From NCBI RefSeq assembly GCF_014651595.1, contig NZ_BMXE01000003.1, forward strand, positions 496,001 through 560,000: a stretch of 64,000 nucleotides of DNA. Direction: 5' to 3'. This DNA is from Pseudovibrio japonicus. GTDB taxonomy: Bacteria > Pseudomonadota > Alphaproteobacteria > Rhizobiales > Stappiaceae. This document shows positions 28,187 through 36,657 of the stretch, in pieces. Numbering within the stretch: the first letter of the stretch is position 1; each line of letters opens with the position of its first letter. The position numbers and the translations under genes were made by a program. The notes under the pieces were generated by a model that did no database searches, was not told where the DNA came from, and saw nothing but the letters and a program-made list of their open reading frames with translations.

Positions 28187-28999
28187 ATGGCCACTGTGCT
28201 TGCTGAGGTTCAACCTGGAGAGCTGAGATATGATCGCCTTTCGTCGCTTATTGAGCGGTTTAAGGTGGAAGCGTACATTCTTCAAAACACCGAGGATGAC
28301 GTGCTTCAGGGGAACTTTTTCATTCTTCAGTGTGCGCAGGGCCTCAGGAAACTGGTGTTTCTTCCGTCCAGTCCTGACAATCCCACCTCAATCAAGCAAA
28401 TTTGCGATGAGACTGTCGTTTTGGCGGGCGCACGGGTGGAGTTTGGTGGGCCGGGTTCTCAGTTGAGTACAGCGCTGCCAGATTGTGTCGAGATTGAACT
28501 ACGGGATGCGCCTGAACTGGAAAGTCTCGCGGAGCTGGTGGTGGAAGAGGTTCTGTCACCGCGCTGTGGTGGAGCGGCAGTCATCAATCGCCTCTGCGAA
28601 GTGGTGATGATCCGGCTGCTGCGTCATGCCATTCTTACGGGTGCTGCTGGTAGTGGTTTGATTGCGGGTCTGGCGCATCCAAACCTGGCGCAGGCTCTGG
28701 TTGCTATTCATGAAAATCCCGCAAAGCCATGGCGTCTTGAAAGTCTTGCAGAGGAGGCGGCCATGTCCCGTACCCAATTTGCAGTGCATTTTAAGAATGT
28801 GATGGGAGAGACGCCAGGGTCTTACCTGAGTAACTGGCGATTGGCGCTGGCCAAGTTGGATTTGGAAGCAGGACATTCCCTGAAAAGTGTCGCTTCGCGC
28901 GTTGGGTTCGTTTCGCCCACGGCATTGTCGCGTGCCTACCAACGACGCTACAATGAGCTACCTCGTCATGTTGCATCGAAAACCGTTATGGCGCTGTAA
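28187..28999 (+). CDS. AraC-family transcriptional regulator
   Basis: This 270-residue regulator has an N-terminal cupin-like sensor (about 1-140, with the AraC_binding pattern) and a C-terminal pair of helix-turn-helix motifs (about 170-265): LESLAEEAAMSRTQFAVHFK and LKSVASRVGFVSPTALSRAY. It is read away from the peroxiredoxin-like gene with 151 bp between the starts, so it probably activates that gene in response to an unidentified compound. CupinAraC regulators next to such proteins often respond to small oxidants or aldehydes; that is only family-level inference. Confidence 0.9.
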   Translation: MATVLAEVQPGELRYDRLSSLIERFKVEAYILQNTEDDVLQGNFFILQCAQGLRKLVFLPSSPDNPTSIKQICDETVVLAGARVEFGGPGSQLSTALPDCVEIELRDAPELESLAELVVEEVLSPRCGGAAVINRLCEVVMIRLLRHAILTGAAGSGLIAGLAHPNLAQALVAIHENPAKPWRLESLAEEAAMSRTQFAVHFKNVMGETPGSYLSNWRLALAKLDLEAGHSLKSVASRVGFVSPTALSRAYQRRYNELPRHVASKTVMAL

Positions 29000-29072
29000 C
29001 CTTGGTAGGTTTACGTATTTGTCATAGTGTCACATATCTGGTTTATATGCTGCTCCGCTTTCCTCCGAAGAT

Positions 29073-30314
29073 ATGATTGAGCTGCCTATGAGTTTTTCTG
29101 AACGCCCGACCAACCTTCCTGAACAGCAGTCCAAAGGGCATGTGCTTGAGGTCTTTCTCGCCTTCTTAAAATTGGGGCTGACGTCGTTCGGAGGGCCGAT
29201 CGCTCATCTTGGCTACTTTCGTGAAGAGATTGTAAAACGCAGGAAATGGCTGGCCGATGATGCTTATGCAGATCTGGTTGCGCTGTGTCAGTTCTTGCCC
29301 GGTCCTGCGAGCAGTCAGGTCGGGTTTGGTCTTGGTCTTATGCGTGCCGGACCGATGGGTGCGTTAGCAGCGTTCGTTGCCTTTACTGCTCCCTCTGCGC
29401 TTCTACTTTTTGCCTTTGCTTATTGGGCGTCTTACCTTCAGGGTCCAGTAGGCTTGGGTATGATCCATGGATTGAAGTTGGTTGCTGTGGCTGTTGTTGC
29501 GCAGGCCGTCTGGGGGATGGCACGGAACTTCTGCGTGGACCAGCTGCGCGCTGGTTTGGCTGTGTTGGCTGTGGTCCTGATTGTGGCACTTGGGGGTGCG
29601 GGCGGACAGATTGCGGCGATTGTGGCTGGTGGTCTGGGTGGTTTCCTGTTCTGCCGCTCTGAGCCTAAAGCTGAAGTACACGACGTTTCCTTTGCACCGC
29701 GTCGGCGGGTTGGGCTGATTGCAATTATTCTGTTTGCGGCACTGCTGTTTGGACTTCCTATGGTGAGCGATCTTACGGGGAGCTCACTGGTCTATGTGTT
29801 TGACAGTTTCTATCACTCTGGTTCACTCGTGTTTGGCGGTGGACACGTTGTTCTGCCGCTTCTGGAAGCCAAGGTCGTTGGCACGGGGATGGTGAGTGAG
29901 AACTCGTTCCTTGCTGGTTATGGTGCGACGCAAGCGGTTCCCGGCCCCTTGTTCACCTTCGCGGGATATCTGGGTGCAGAGATGCAGACGGGTTATGCGG
30001 CTTGGGTTGGTGCGACCATTGCGTTGTTGGGTATCTTTCTGCCGGGCTTCCTGCTTTTGATCGCGGGCTTGCCGTATTGGGCTTGGTTGCGGCAAACGCC
30101 GTCAGCGCGCGGGATTATGGCGGGTGCGAATGCGGCTGTGGTTGGTGTTCTGGGTGCGGCGCTTTATTCGCCGGTCTGGACGAGCGCGGTGCTTGATGCC
30201 AAGGATTTCGCAGCTGCCTTGTGCGGGTTTGTGCTGCTGCTGTCCTTTAAGGCACCGCCTTGGGTCGTGGTGGTTCTGCTTGCCGTGACCGGGGTTGGCT
30301 TCGCCTTCATTTAA
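29073..30314 (+). CDS. chrA: Chromate transporter family protein ChrA
   Basis: This 413-residue protein is a long-chain CHR-family member with two homologous halves of about six TM helices. The N-half signature is LGLTSFGGPIAHLGYFREEIV and the C-half one is SLVFGGGHVVLPLLE. Family members export chromate, but many chromosomal homologues have no proven chromate role. Starts at 29073 (MIELPMSF) or at 29088 (MSFSER) are both possible. It stands alone downstream of the AraC gene and shares a bidirectional terminator with purQ. Confidence 0.88.
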   Translation: MIELPMSFSERPTNLPEQQSKGHVLEVFLAFLKLGLTSFGGPIAHLGYFREEIVKRRKWLADDAYADLVALCQFLPGPASSQVGFGLGLMRAGPMGALAAFVAFTAPSALLLFAFAYWASYLQGPVGLGMIHGLKLVAVAVVAQAVWGMARNFCVDQLRAGLAVLAVVLIVALGGAGGQIAAIVAGGLGGFLFCRSEPKAEVHDVSFAPRRRVGLIAIILFAALLFGLPMVSDLTGSSLVYVFDSFYHSGSLVFGGGHVVLPLLEAKVVGTGMVSENSFLAGYGATQAVPGPLFTFAGYLGAEMQTGYAAWVGATIALLGIFLPGFLLLIAGLPYWAWLRQTPSARGIMAGANAAVVGVLGAALYSPVWTSAVLDAKDFAAALCGFVLLLSFKAPPWVVVVLLAVTGVGFAFI

Positions 30315-30329
30315 GAGGCTTAAGACAAA

Positions 30330-30366
30330 CAAAAAACCCGGAGTGCTGAGCTTCCGGGTTTTTTTT
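30330..30366. terminator. Bidirectional terminator between chrA and purQ
   Basis: ACCCGGA (30336-30342) pairs with TCCGGGT (30353-30359); T-runs are present on both strands, fitting the convergent genes. Confidence 0.85.
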
Positions 30367-30386
30367 AGATCTACTGTTCTGGCTAC

Positions 30387-31058
30387 TTACGCTGCCAGAT
30401 TTTCCATGACGCTTTCAAACAGTGCGCGGCCCTCGATGCCACCATGAAGATCCTCAACTAGGTTTTCAGGGTGAGGCATCATGCCAAGGACGTTGCCTTT
30501 TGCGCTGGTGATGCCGGCAATGTCGTTGAGGGAGCCGTTTGGATTGGTACCGTCAGCATAGCGGAATGCGACGCGGCCTTCTCCTTCCAACTCCTTCAGG
30601 GTCTCAGGATCAGCGAAGTAGTTGCCGTCATGGTGGGCCACTGGACAACGCCAGACTTTACCTTTTTCCATTCTGGAGGTGAACGCGCTGTTGGTGCTGG
30701 TGGTTTCCAGCATCACTTCCTTACACACGAAGTGGAGGGAGGCGTTGCGCATCAAAGCGCCCGGCAGAAGGCCTGTTTCTGTCAGCATCTGGAAGCCGTT
30801 GCACACGCCCAGAACGTGACGTCCCTGATCAGCGGCTGTTTTCAGTGCCGGCATGATGTGGGAGCGGGCAGCAATTGCGCCTGAACGCAAGTAGTCACCG
30901 TAAGAGAAACCGCCCGGCAGGACATAAAGGTCTGCGTCCGGCAGTTCAGTTTCGGTGTGCCATACTGTGGCGACTGGCTGGCCGGAGATTTGCTCCAGCG
31001 CTTTGATCATATCACGGTCCCGGTTGGAGCCAGGGAATAGGATCACTGCGGATTTCAT
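30387..31058 (-). CDS. purQ: Phosphoribosylformylglycinamidine synthase subunit PurQ
   Basis: This 223-residue class I glutamine amidotransferase feeds ammonia to PurL for FGAM formation. The nucleophile Cys is in [12 protein letters not shown], and the HPEN near the C-terminus supplies the His-Glu of the triad. Length and [17 protein letters not shown] start are typical. GAGGAAAC precedes the ATG. It lies 3' of purS in the usual pur order, but its other usual neighbour purL is displaced. Confidence 0.96.
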   Translation of the reverse strand: MKSAVILFPGSNRDRDMIKALEQISGQPVATVWHTETELPDADLYVLPGGFSYGDYLRSGAIAARSHIMPALKTAADQGRHVLGVCNGFQMLTETGLLPGALMRNASLHFVCKEVMLETTSTNSAFTSRMEKGKVWRCPVAHHDGNYFADPETLKELEGEGRVAFRYADGTNPNGSLNDIAGITSAKGNVLGMMPHPENLVEDLHGGIEGRALFESVMENLAA

Positions 31059-31102
31059 GAATGTTTCCTCTTGGATGGAGGGCCGCTTGTCACAGACGAG
31101 TT

Positions 31103-31210
31103 TTACAGAAGTAAAAATACCGCAAGAACAGAGAGGGCAGCTGGCAAGCCGATAAAGATGATTGCTTTGATAATCATGAACCGGATGATCCGGCCAGTAT
31201 CGTCTTGCAC
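31103..31210 (-). CDS. Possible small membrane protein between purS and purQ (35 aa)
   Basis: A frame from GTG at 31210 encodes a 35-residue peptide with one strongly hydrophobic helix ([20 protein letters not shown]). GAGGG lies 7 nt upstream. It fills the space between purS and purQ on the same strand. A short peptide of this kind may be an annotation gap; I cannot assign a function. The GTG start and small size make it less certain than its neighbours. Confidence 0.45.
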   Translation of the reverse strand: MQDDTGRIIRFMIIKAIIFIGLPAALSVLAVFLLL

Positions 31211-31239
31211 GGTGTTGCCCTCGCAGGTTCCGCTATCGG

Positions 31240-31479
31240 CTAGAGCAGTTCGATAGAGTAGTTTTCGATGACGGTGTTTGCCAGCAGCTTTTCGCACATG
31301 GCTTCAATGTCAGCCCTGGCCTCAGCCTCGCTGCGGTCTGCCAGCTCCAGGTCAAATACTTTACCCTGGCGAATGCCTTCAACGCCTTCAAAACCAAGAG
31401 AACCAAGGGAGCCTTCGATTGCTTTGCCCTGGGGATCGAGAACACCGTTCTTGAGAGTGACGGTCACACGTGCCTTCAT
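31240..31479 (-). CDS. purS: Phosphoribosylformylglycinamidine synthase subunit PurS
   Basis: This 79-residue small subunit bridges PurL and PurQ in the bacterial three-part FGAM synthase. It begins MKARVTVTLKNGVLDPQGKA and has the GxGFEGVEGIRQGK-like LGFEGVEGIRQGKVFDLEL stretch common to PurS. Length is as expected. It is in the purC-purS-purQ order on the minus strand. Confidence 0.95.
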   Translation of the reverse strand: MKARVTVTLKNGVLDPQGKAIEGSLGSLGFEGVEGIRQGKVFDLELADRSEAEARADIEAMCEKLLANTVIENYSIELL

Positions 31480-31654
31480 GGTTCTAACTGGTCCTTCCTT
31501 ACCAAAATGAGGGATTTAAGCGGGCAGCAATTGCGCTGGTCGCCAAAATCCAATTCTTGCGCGCGTTCATAACGCGGGAATCTATGTCGGGGAAGCAAAA
31601 ACTACGCGTGGTCGTCAGATAGTTTACTACCGCTGCGGTCCTTGCCTGCCCTGA

Positions 31655-31682
31655 AATGCAAAACGGGCCTCACGGGCCCGTT
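31655..31682 (-). terminator. Probable terminator of purC
   Basis: AACGGGC (31662-31668) pairs with GCCCGTT (31676-31682); on the minus strand TTTTGCATTT follows. Confidence 0.5.
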
Positions 31683-31688
31683 CATTGA

Positions 31689-32453
31689 TTACTTGACTAG
31701 CACTGGTCCGGAATGTCCCGGACGGTCGTTGTCGATCAGGATGCCGAGCCTGCGGGCTACTTCCTGATAGGCTTCAACCATGCCGCCCATATTCTGGCGG
31801 AACCGGTCCTTGTCCATCTTGTCGTTTGTTTTGGTATCCCACAGGCGACAGCTGTCCGGAGAGATCTCGTCAGCAAGGACAATGCGCATCATGTCGCCTT
31901 CAACCTGACGTCCAAGTTCAATCTTGAAGTCAACGAGGCGGATGCCGACGCTCATAAACAGACCGCACAGGAAGTCGTTGACGCGGATGGCAAGTGCCAT
32001 CATGTCATCCAGTTCCTGAGGTGCGGCCCAGCCAAAAGCGGTGATGTGTTCTTCAGAGACCAGGGGATCTCCAAGCTCGTCGTTCTTGTAATAGAACTCG
32101 ATAATGGAGCGTGGAAGCTGAGTGCCTTCTTCCAATCCAAGACGCTTGCACAAGGAGCCTGCAGCAACGTTGCGGACAACAACCTCGATTGGAATGACTT
32201 CCACCTGATGAATCAGCTGTTCACGCATGTTCAACCGGCGAATAAAATGGGTTGGAATACCCATGTTATTCAGATTGTTGAAAATGTACTCAGAAATCCG
32301 GTTGTTCAGGACGCCTTTTCCATCAACGACTTCATGTTTTTCGTTGTTGAAGGCTGTAGCATCATCTTTGAAGTGCTGAATCAGCGTTCCCGGCTCAGGA
32401 CCCTCATAGAGAATCTTGGCCTTGCCTTCGTAAATTCGCCGACGGCGGTTCAT
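31689..32453 (-). CDS. purC: SAICAR synthase PurC
   Basis: This 254-residue enzyme joins CAIR and aspartate in purine synthesis. It starts [20 protein letters not shown] and contains the SAICAR synthetase signatures [18 protein letters not shown] and [11 protein letters not shown] used the ATG at 32453; an in-frame GTG lies 6 bp upstream. The order purC-purS-purQ is conserved in alphaproteobacteria, with the DUF1476 gene divergent upstream. Confidence 0.96.
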   Translation of the reverse strand: MNRRRRIYEGKAKILYEGPEPGTLIQHFKDDATAFNNEKHEVVDGKGVLNNRISEYIFNNLNNMGIPTHFIRRLNMREQLIHQVEVIPIEVVVRNVAAGSLCKRLGLEEGTQLPRSIIEFYYKNDELGDPLVSEEHITAFGWAAPQELDDMMALAIRVNDFLCGLFMSVGIRLVDFKIELGRQVEGDMMRIVLADEISPDSCRLWDTKTNDKMDKDRFRQNMGGMVEAYQEVARRLGILIDNDRPGHSGPVLVK

Positions 32454-32810
32454 TGGCACTTACCATTGCGTTTGTAGAACAAGTCGTACGGGTGACGTTG
32501 GGGCGTAAACTGGTTGACTGTCAAACCATTCGTGCCAAAACTTGCGCGAATGTTCCTCCAGCACCGGTTTTCGCATCTTTCATCATCGCGAAAATCACGA
32601 TCCCGCTATGCGGCGCGGAACTTAACCGACTTTTTGATAAAGCACAAATGGGTAATTGGATTGGCGGTCTTAGTCACTGATATTCCACTGATACCAACTG
32701 ATGGCTTTTGACCTGCAAATAGAAGTTGCGTAGAATGAAACCCGTAGGTTATAGCGTGGCTTGTAGGAGGGGAGGGACCTTTTTACATTGTCTGAGCTAG
32801 GAGGGAAAAG
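32454..32810. other. 357-bp divergent region between purC and the DUF1476 gene
   Basis: This stretch must hold the promoters of purC and of the DUF1476 gene. I see no conserved riboswitch or strong inverted repeat. The GC-rich GTAGGAGGGGAGGGACC section at 32763-32779 lies about 30 bp before the DUF1476 start. The short frames here have no protein-like features. Confidence 0.45.
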
Positions 32811-33134
32811 ATGACCACGTTCGACAAACGAGCTGAGGCTTTTGAAGGCAGTTTTGCAATTGGTTCTGAGCAGGCTTTCAAGGCAACTGCACGGCGGGAC
32901 AAACTGCTGGGGCAGTGGGCTGCTGAGAAGCTCGGTTTGGCCGGGGACATTGCGGAAGACTATGCCAACAAGATTGTGCAAACCGATCTCAAAGAGCCGG
33001 GCGACGAGGACATTTTTGCTCGTATCTCCAAAGATTTTGCAGATGCGGGTGTTGAACAGTCCGAACATCAGATCCGTCGCACCATGGACGAGCTGATGGT
33101 TGTTGCGAAAAAGGAAGTTGCTGAGGAAGCCTAA
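32811..33134 (+). CDS. DUF1476 protein, F1-ATPase zeta subunit (inhibitor) family
   Basis: This 107-residue all-helical protein begins MTTFDKRAEAFEGSFA, the hallmark of the alphaproteobacterial zeta subunit. In Paracoccus denitrificans, zeta binds F1 and inhibits ATP hydrolysis. Some members are degenerate, so the role in this organism is inferred. AGGAGGG lies about 7 nt before the ATG. Its gene is next to purC in many alphaproteobacteria. Confidence 0.9.
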   Translation: MTTFDKRAEAFEGSFAIGSEQAFKATARRDKLLGQWAAEKLGLAGDIAEDYANKIVQTDLKEPGDEDIFARISKDFADAGVEQSEHQIRRTMDELMVVAKKEVAEEA

Positions 33135-33184
33135 GTGCTTCGCGTTAAGCAGGCTCTAAATGAGAGCTCCTGACTAGAGATTTT

Positions 33185-33223
33185 GCCGTCTTCCCTTGAT
33201 ATTGTCGGGAAGACGGCTTTTTT
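33185..33223 (+). terminator. Rho-independent terminator of the DUF1476 gene
   Basis: A perfect 11-bp stem GCCGTCTTCCC (33185-33195) with GGGAAGACGGC (33207-33217) is followed by TTTTTT. Confidence 0.9.
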
Positions 33224-33300
33224 ATTGGAATGACACTTGCGTTGACGAGCTGGTGCTGCGTGACTTGATGGTGCCTGTGCTCAATTAGATGAGGCATGAC

Positions 33301-34068
33301 ATGAGTAAAAATATGTGTCTGGCAGAGAAACTGCGGGCAGGACAAACCGTTTTGAGCGCGTGGGCCACTCTGCCCTCCCCGATTTTCTCCAGCCTCTTTT
33401 TGAAGGGCGGCTATAAAGCTGTGACGCTGGATTTGCAGCACGGTTTGCAGACCAGAGCAGAAGCACGTGATTCCATTAAGGAGATGATCATTGGGGGCGG
33501 TCATGCGATCGCGCGGATCCGGATGGATGATTTCAGGAATGCGAGCTGGCTGCTCGATGCAGGGGCAGAGATGATCATTGCACCCATGATCAACTCGGTT
33601 GACGATGCAAGGAAGCTGGTGGAGTTCTGTAAGTATCCGCCGCTTGGGACACGCAGCTATGGCTCTGTCGGTGCGACCATGACCGCTGGTATCACCATGG
33701 ATGAGTACTTTGCGTCGGCTGATAAGAAGACACTGGCGATTGCTATGATCGAGACGCCCGAAGCATATGCGGCTCTTGAGGACATTCTTGGTGTTGATGG
33801 TCTGGATGGGATCTTCGTGGGACCATCTGACTTGTCGCTGACGGTCTCAGGCGGCAAGAGTGTGGCGCCTGTGTCTGAGGCGTCTTTGGCAATGCAGAAG
33901 GATATTGCCGAGAAAACCAGCGCAGCTGGAAAGATTGCTGGGATCTACTGCGTTACAAAAGATCATTTGCAGCATTCAAAGGCCGCTGGCTATCAGTTCA
34001 TGACCTTTGGGACTGATTCGACTTTGTTTATCTCTGCAGCTGCTGAGGCGGCACAGGCCTTGGACTGA
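33301..34068 (+). CDS. HpcH/HpaI-type aldolase/citrate lyase family protein
   Basis: This 255-residue TIM-barrel class II aldolase type cleaves or forms C-C bonds of 2-oxo acids such as 2,4-dihydroxyhept-2-ene-1,7-dioate. Visible motifs are LDLQHGLQTRAEA (metal-site/catalytic region, with Gln where most homologues have Glu), APMINSVDDARKLVEFCKYPP, RSYG and ETPEAYAALEDILG followed by FVGPSDLSLT. The ATG at 33301 has GAGG 6 nt upstream; 33289 is an in-frame alternative. It is convergent with rpe. The natural substrate is unknown. Confidence 0.88.
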   Translation: MSKNMCLAEKLRAGQTVLSAWATLPSPIFSSLFLKGGYKAVTLDLQHGLQTRAEARDSIKEMIIGGGHAIARIRMDDFRNASWLLDAGAEMIIAPMINSVDDARKLVEFCKYPPLGTRSYGSVGATMTAGITMDEYFASADKKTLAIAMIETPEAYAALEDILGVDGLDGIFVGPSDLSLTVSGGKSVAPVSEASLAMQKDIAEKTSAAGKIAGIYCVTKDHLQHSKAAGYQFMTFGTDSTLFISAAAEAAQALD

Positions 34069-34085
34069 ATGCAGATCTGAATAGA

Positions 34086-34112
34086 AAAGGCCGCCTTGTG
34101 GGCGGCCTTTGG
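34086..34112. terminator. Bidirectional terminator between the aldolase gene and rpe
   Basis: AAAGGCCGCC (34086-34095) pairs with GGCGGCCTTT (34101-34110) around TTGTG; the T-tract is better on the minus strand. Confidence 0.75.
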
Positions 34113-34129
34113 TGTTTCAAGGTGAGGTC

Positions 34130-34798
34130 TTAGACCTGAGCTGCAGCACGGATTGCTGCTATGTTTTCGCGGTAGCTGTCAATGGTCCCGCCTTTGAAGA
34201 CGGCAGAGCCAGCAACCAGTGTGTCAGCGCCTGCCTTGGTGACCAGCGGAGCGGTCTGCGGAGTGATGCCGCCGTCGATCTGAATGCGGATCGGGCGATC
34301 GCCGATCATGCTTTTGATGCGTGCGACTTTCTCGACCTGGGACTCGATGAACTTCTGGCCACCGAAGCCAGGGTTCACGGTCATGACAAGGATCATGTCG
34401 AGGCGGTCGAGAACGTATTCCAGACAGCTTTCATGGGTGGCGGGGTTTAGAGATACACCAGCTTTCTTGCCCAGATCGCGGATTGCCTGCAGCGAGCGGT
34501 CCAGATGCACGGTCGCTTCTGCATGGACCGTAATGTAGTCGGAGCCAGCTTTGGCGAAGGCTTCAAGATACGGGTCACACGGCTCGATCATCAGGTGGGT
34601 GTCGAAGACCTTATCTGTATGCGGGCGGAGTTTTGCGATCACGTCTGGACCAAAGGTGATGTTTGGAACGAAGTGACCGTCCATAACATCCAGGTGGATC
34701 CAGTCGGCTCCAGCTTCTACAACATCACGAACTTCTTGCCCCAACTTGGAAAAGTCTGATGCAAGGACGGAAGGGGCGATAACGAGCGGTTGTGCCAT
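34130..34798 (-). CDS. rpe: Ribulose-phosphate 3-epimerase
   Basis: This 222-residue TIM-barrel enzyme interconverts ribulose 5-phosphate and xylulose 5-phosphate in the pentose-phosphate pathway. The start [40 protein letters not shown] (with catalytic Asp and metal His) and [16 protein letters not shown] are all present. I start at the ATG at 34798, with GGAGAA upstream. The conserved C-terminal [11 protein letters not shown] loop is also complete. Confidence 0.95.
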   Translation of the reverse strand: MAQPLVIAPSVLASDFSKLGQEVRDVVEAGADWIHLDVMDGHFVPNITFGPDVIAKLRPHTDKVFDTHLMIEPCDPYLEAFAKAGSDYITVHAEATVHLDRSLQAIRDLGKKAGVSLNPATHESCLEYVLDRLDMILVMTVNPGFGGQKFIESQVEKVARIKSMIGDRPIRIQIDGGITPQTAPLVTKAGADTLVAGSAVFKGGTIDSYRENIAAIRAAAQV

Positions 34799-34899
34799 AG
34801 CAGGGATTCTCCTTGGTGTGCCCAATTTGCAGTGCGGCTAGCATGGACATTGATGAGAAGCAAGTGGTGCGTTCATCGCAGCTTTGATCGCTGTGTCTT

Positions 34900-35886
34900 T
34901 CATCGGGTGGCTGTGGTTTGGCGGACCCGCACGGCCGCGGGCTTGAGCAGCCATGGGAGCAGGTAGATGGGGAACTGGGCGAATGCGAAAAAGAGCCATG
35001 CCAACTCTGGAATGGTTCCTCCCAATGCCGCGACCATCAGGCCCAGATTGCGGCTCCCGGCGCCATAAGCTGCGATGAAAGCCGTCTGTCGCCCTGCGGG
35101 ATAGAAGATCAGGAAGGTCACAAGCAGTTGCAGGCCAGCAATGGCAAAGACGCCGATGAACAAGGCAGCGGCTTTGAAAGGTGCAGCCAATGCAAAGTCG
35201 GTCACACCATCCATGGCAGCAATAGCGAAGATAAAGAGCACGATACAATTGATGCCGTTGATATGGTCGGTCATCTCTGTAATGCGTTTTGCGCCGAGCA
35301 AATAATAGATAAGGCGGCCCAGAGCAGCGGATCCCAGCAGGAACAGTGTCAGATTGGCTGCCAGTGAAAACGGCGAGATCTGAAGGTTTTCCGGCAACAG
35401 AAGGTAGGCAAACAAGGCGGTGCTGAAAGGCGCGATGATAAATGACAAGGCGGAGATCGTAAGGGCGAGCGCGCCGTTGAGGCCGAACATCCAGATGAAG
35501 ATGGGCGAGGACATGACCGGAGGCGCTGCGGAGACCATGAACAGTGCTGTGAGCACACCCAGGTCAAACTGATCCAGTCCGATGGCCAGGCACGCCAGTG
35601 TTGCGAGCATGGGGAGCACAAGCATCTGCCAGAGCATGGCGGCAACGGCTGGCAATGGGCGCGTGAGCTGGTGGGCGATGGCTGCATTATCGACGCGGAT
35701 GAAACTCAACGTGAGCAGGACGAAAATTGCAGGCGTCAGAAGCCCGCGCAGCGCTTCGGCAATTCCGGGCAGGAACAGGCCGAGAAAAATGGAGATGGCA
35801 ACTGCATTGGCGCCGCTTCGCCCCAAAAAACGCAGGAGCGCATTGATCAGTTGCAGGCCACCTGCGAGAATTGTTGGGGAGGGCAA
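34900..35886 (-). CDS. Bile acid:Na+ symporter (BASS)-like membrane protein
   Basis: This 328-residue protein has about ten TM helices in two inverted halves, with AAPPVMSSPIFIW and the C-half GAGSRNLGLMVAALGG, similar to the BASS/arsenite permease fold. The likely action is Na+-driven uptake of an organic anion, but the substrate is unknown. The start is TTG at 35886 with no clear ribosome binding site, so the N-terminus is uncertain. The gene lies between rpe and the Lrp regulator on the minus strand. Confidence 0.75.
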   Translation of the reverse strand: MPSPTILAGGLQLINALLRFLGRSGANAVAISIFLGLFLPGIAEALRGLLTPAIFVLLTLSFIRVDNAAIAHQLTRPLPAVAAMLWQMLVLPMLATLACLAIGLDQFDLGVLTALFMVSAAPPVMSSPIFIWMFGLNGALALTISALSFIIAPFSTALFAYLLLPENLQISPFSLAANLTLFLLGSAALGRLIYYLLGAKRITEMTDHINGINCIVLFIFAIAAMDGVTDFALAAPFKAAALFIGVFAIAGLQLLVTFLIFYPAGRQTAFIAAYGAGSRNLGLMVAALGGTIPELAWLFFAFAQFPIYLLPWLLKPAAVRVRQTTATR

Positions 35887-36016
35887 TGTTTAGTCCACGC
35901 GACAACTTAAGTGCAAGAGATCGCGCGACTAAACCATATTAGCGGCGTTTGAGCAAACATTGCCGAGTTTAAGAGACTGCGCGTCAATCAACTCTTATGA
36001 CTGGGGGCCCGAAGTC

Positions 36017-36502
36017 CTAACTGACAAACTCTTTAAGAGGTAATGCAACTGTTTCCTTAATTGTCGAGACTACAATACGGGATTGAACATCTGACACCAA
36101 AGCGTTGTCCAGAAGTTTCAAGCGTAGGAAGTCGTCGTAACACTTGATGTCACTGGCGACGACTTTGATGAGATAGTCCACTGCGCCGGTGATGCGTTCG
36201 CATGTGACAACTTCAGGCCATATCCCGATGAGCCTGTCGAATGCTTCCATGTTATCGCGGCTCGGCACAGTGAGCTTAACAAAGGCATAGGCGAGAAAGC
36301 CAAGGCCGACTGCTTCGCGATCAACCAGTGCAGCTGTCTGCTTGATCACTCCAGTCTCCTTGAGTTTCTTAATTCGTCTCCAGCACGGTGTTTGGCTCAT
36401 CCCAGCTTCTTTGGCGACATCGGCGATGGATTGGGATGCATCTTTTTGCAGAATTCGCAGAACGCGGATGTCGGATGGGTCTAATAAAGAATTTTCGCTC
36501 AT
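36017..36502 (-). CDS. Lrp/AsnC-family transcriptional regulator
   Basis: This 161-residue protein has an N-terminal winged HTH (about 6-60: SIADVAKEAGMSQTPCWRRI) and a C-terminal RAM-type ligand-binding fold (about 70-150). Such regulators respond to amino acids or 2-oxo acids. The ATG at 36502 has GAGGGGG just upstream. It is read away from the indolepyruvate oxidoreductase gene (155 bp between starts) and is the natural regulator of it, sensing an aromatic or branched amino acid. Confidence 0.9.
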   Translation of the reverse strand: MSENSLLDPSDIRVLRILQKDASQSIADVAKEAGMSQTPCWRRIKKLKETGVIKQTAALVDREAVGLGFLAYAFVKLTVPSRDNMEAFDRLIGIWPEVVTCERITGAVDYLIKVVASDIKCYDDFLRLKLLDNALVSDVQSRIVVSTIKETVALPLKEFVS

Positions 36503-36657
36503 GTGCCCCCTCAGGAATAATTTTTCGACTGAATACGTATTTTCCGGTAGGATAGCACAGAAAGCACGCAAAAGAAGGATCACTATGGGCTAGGACGAAA
36601 GAATTGGTTTTGGGAGGGGGAACCGTCCACAGCCAAGATGGGAGAGGAGCTCATTGA

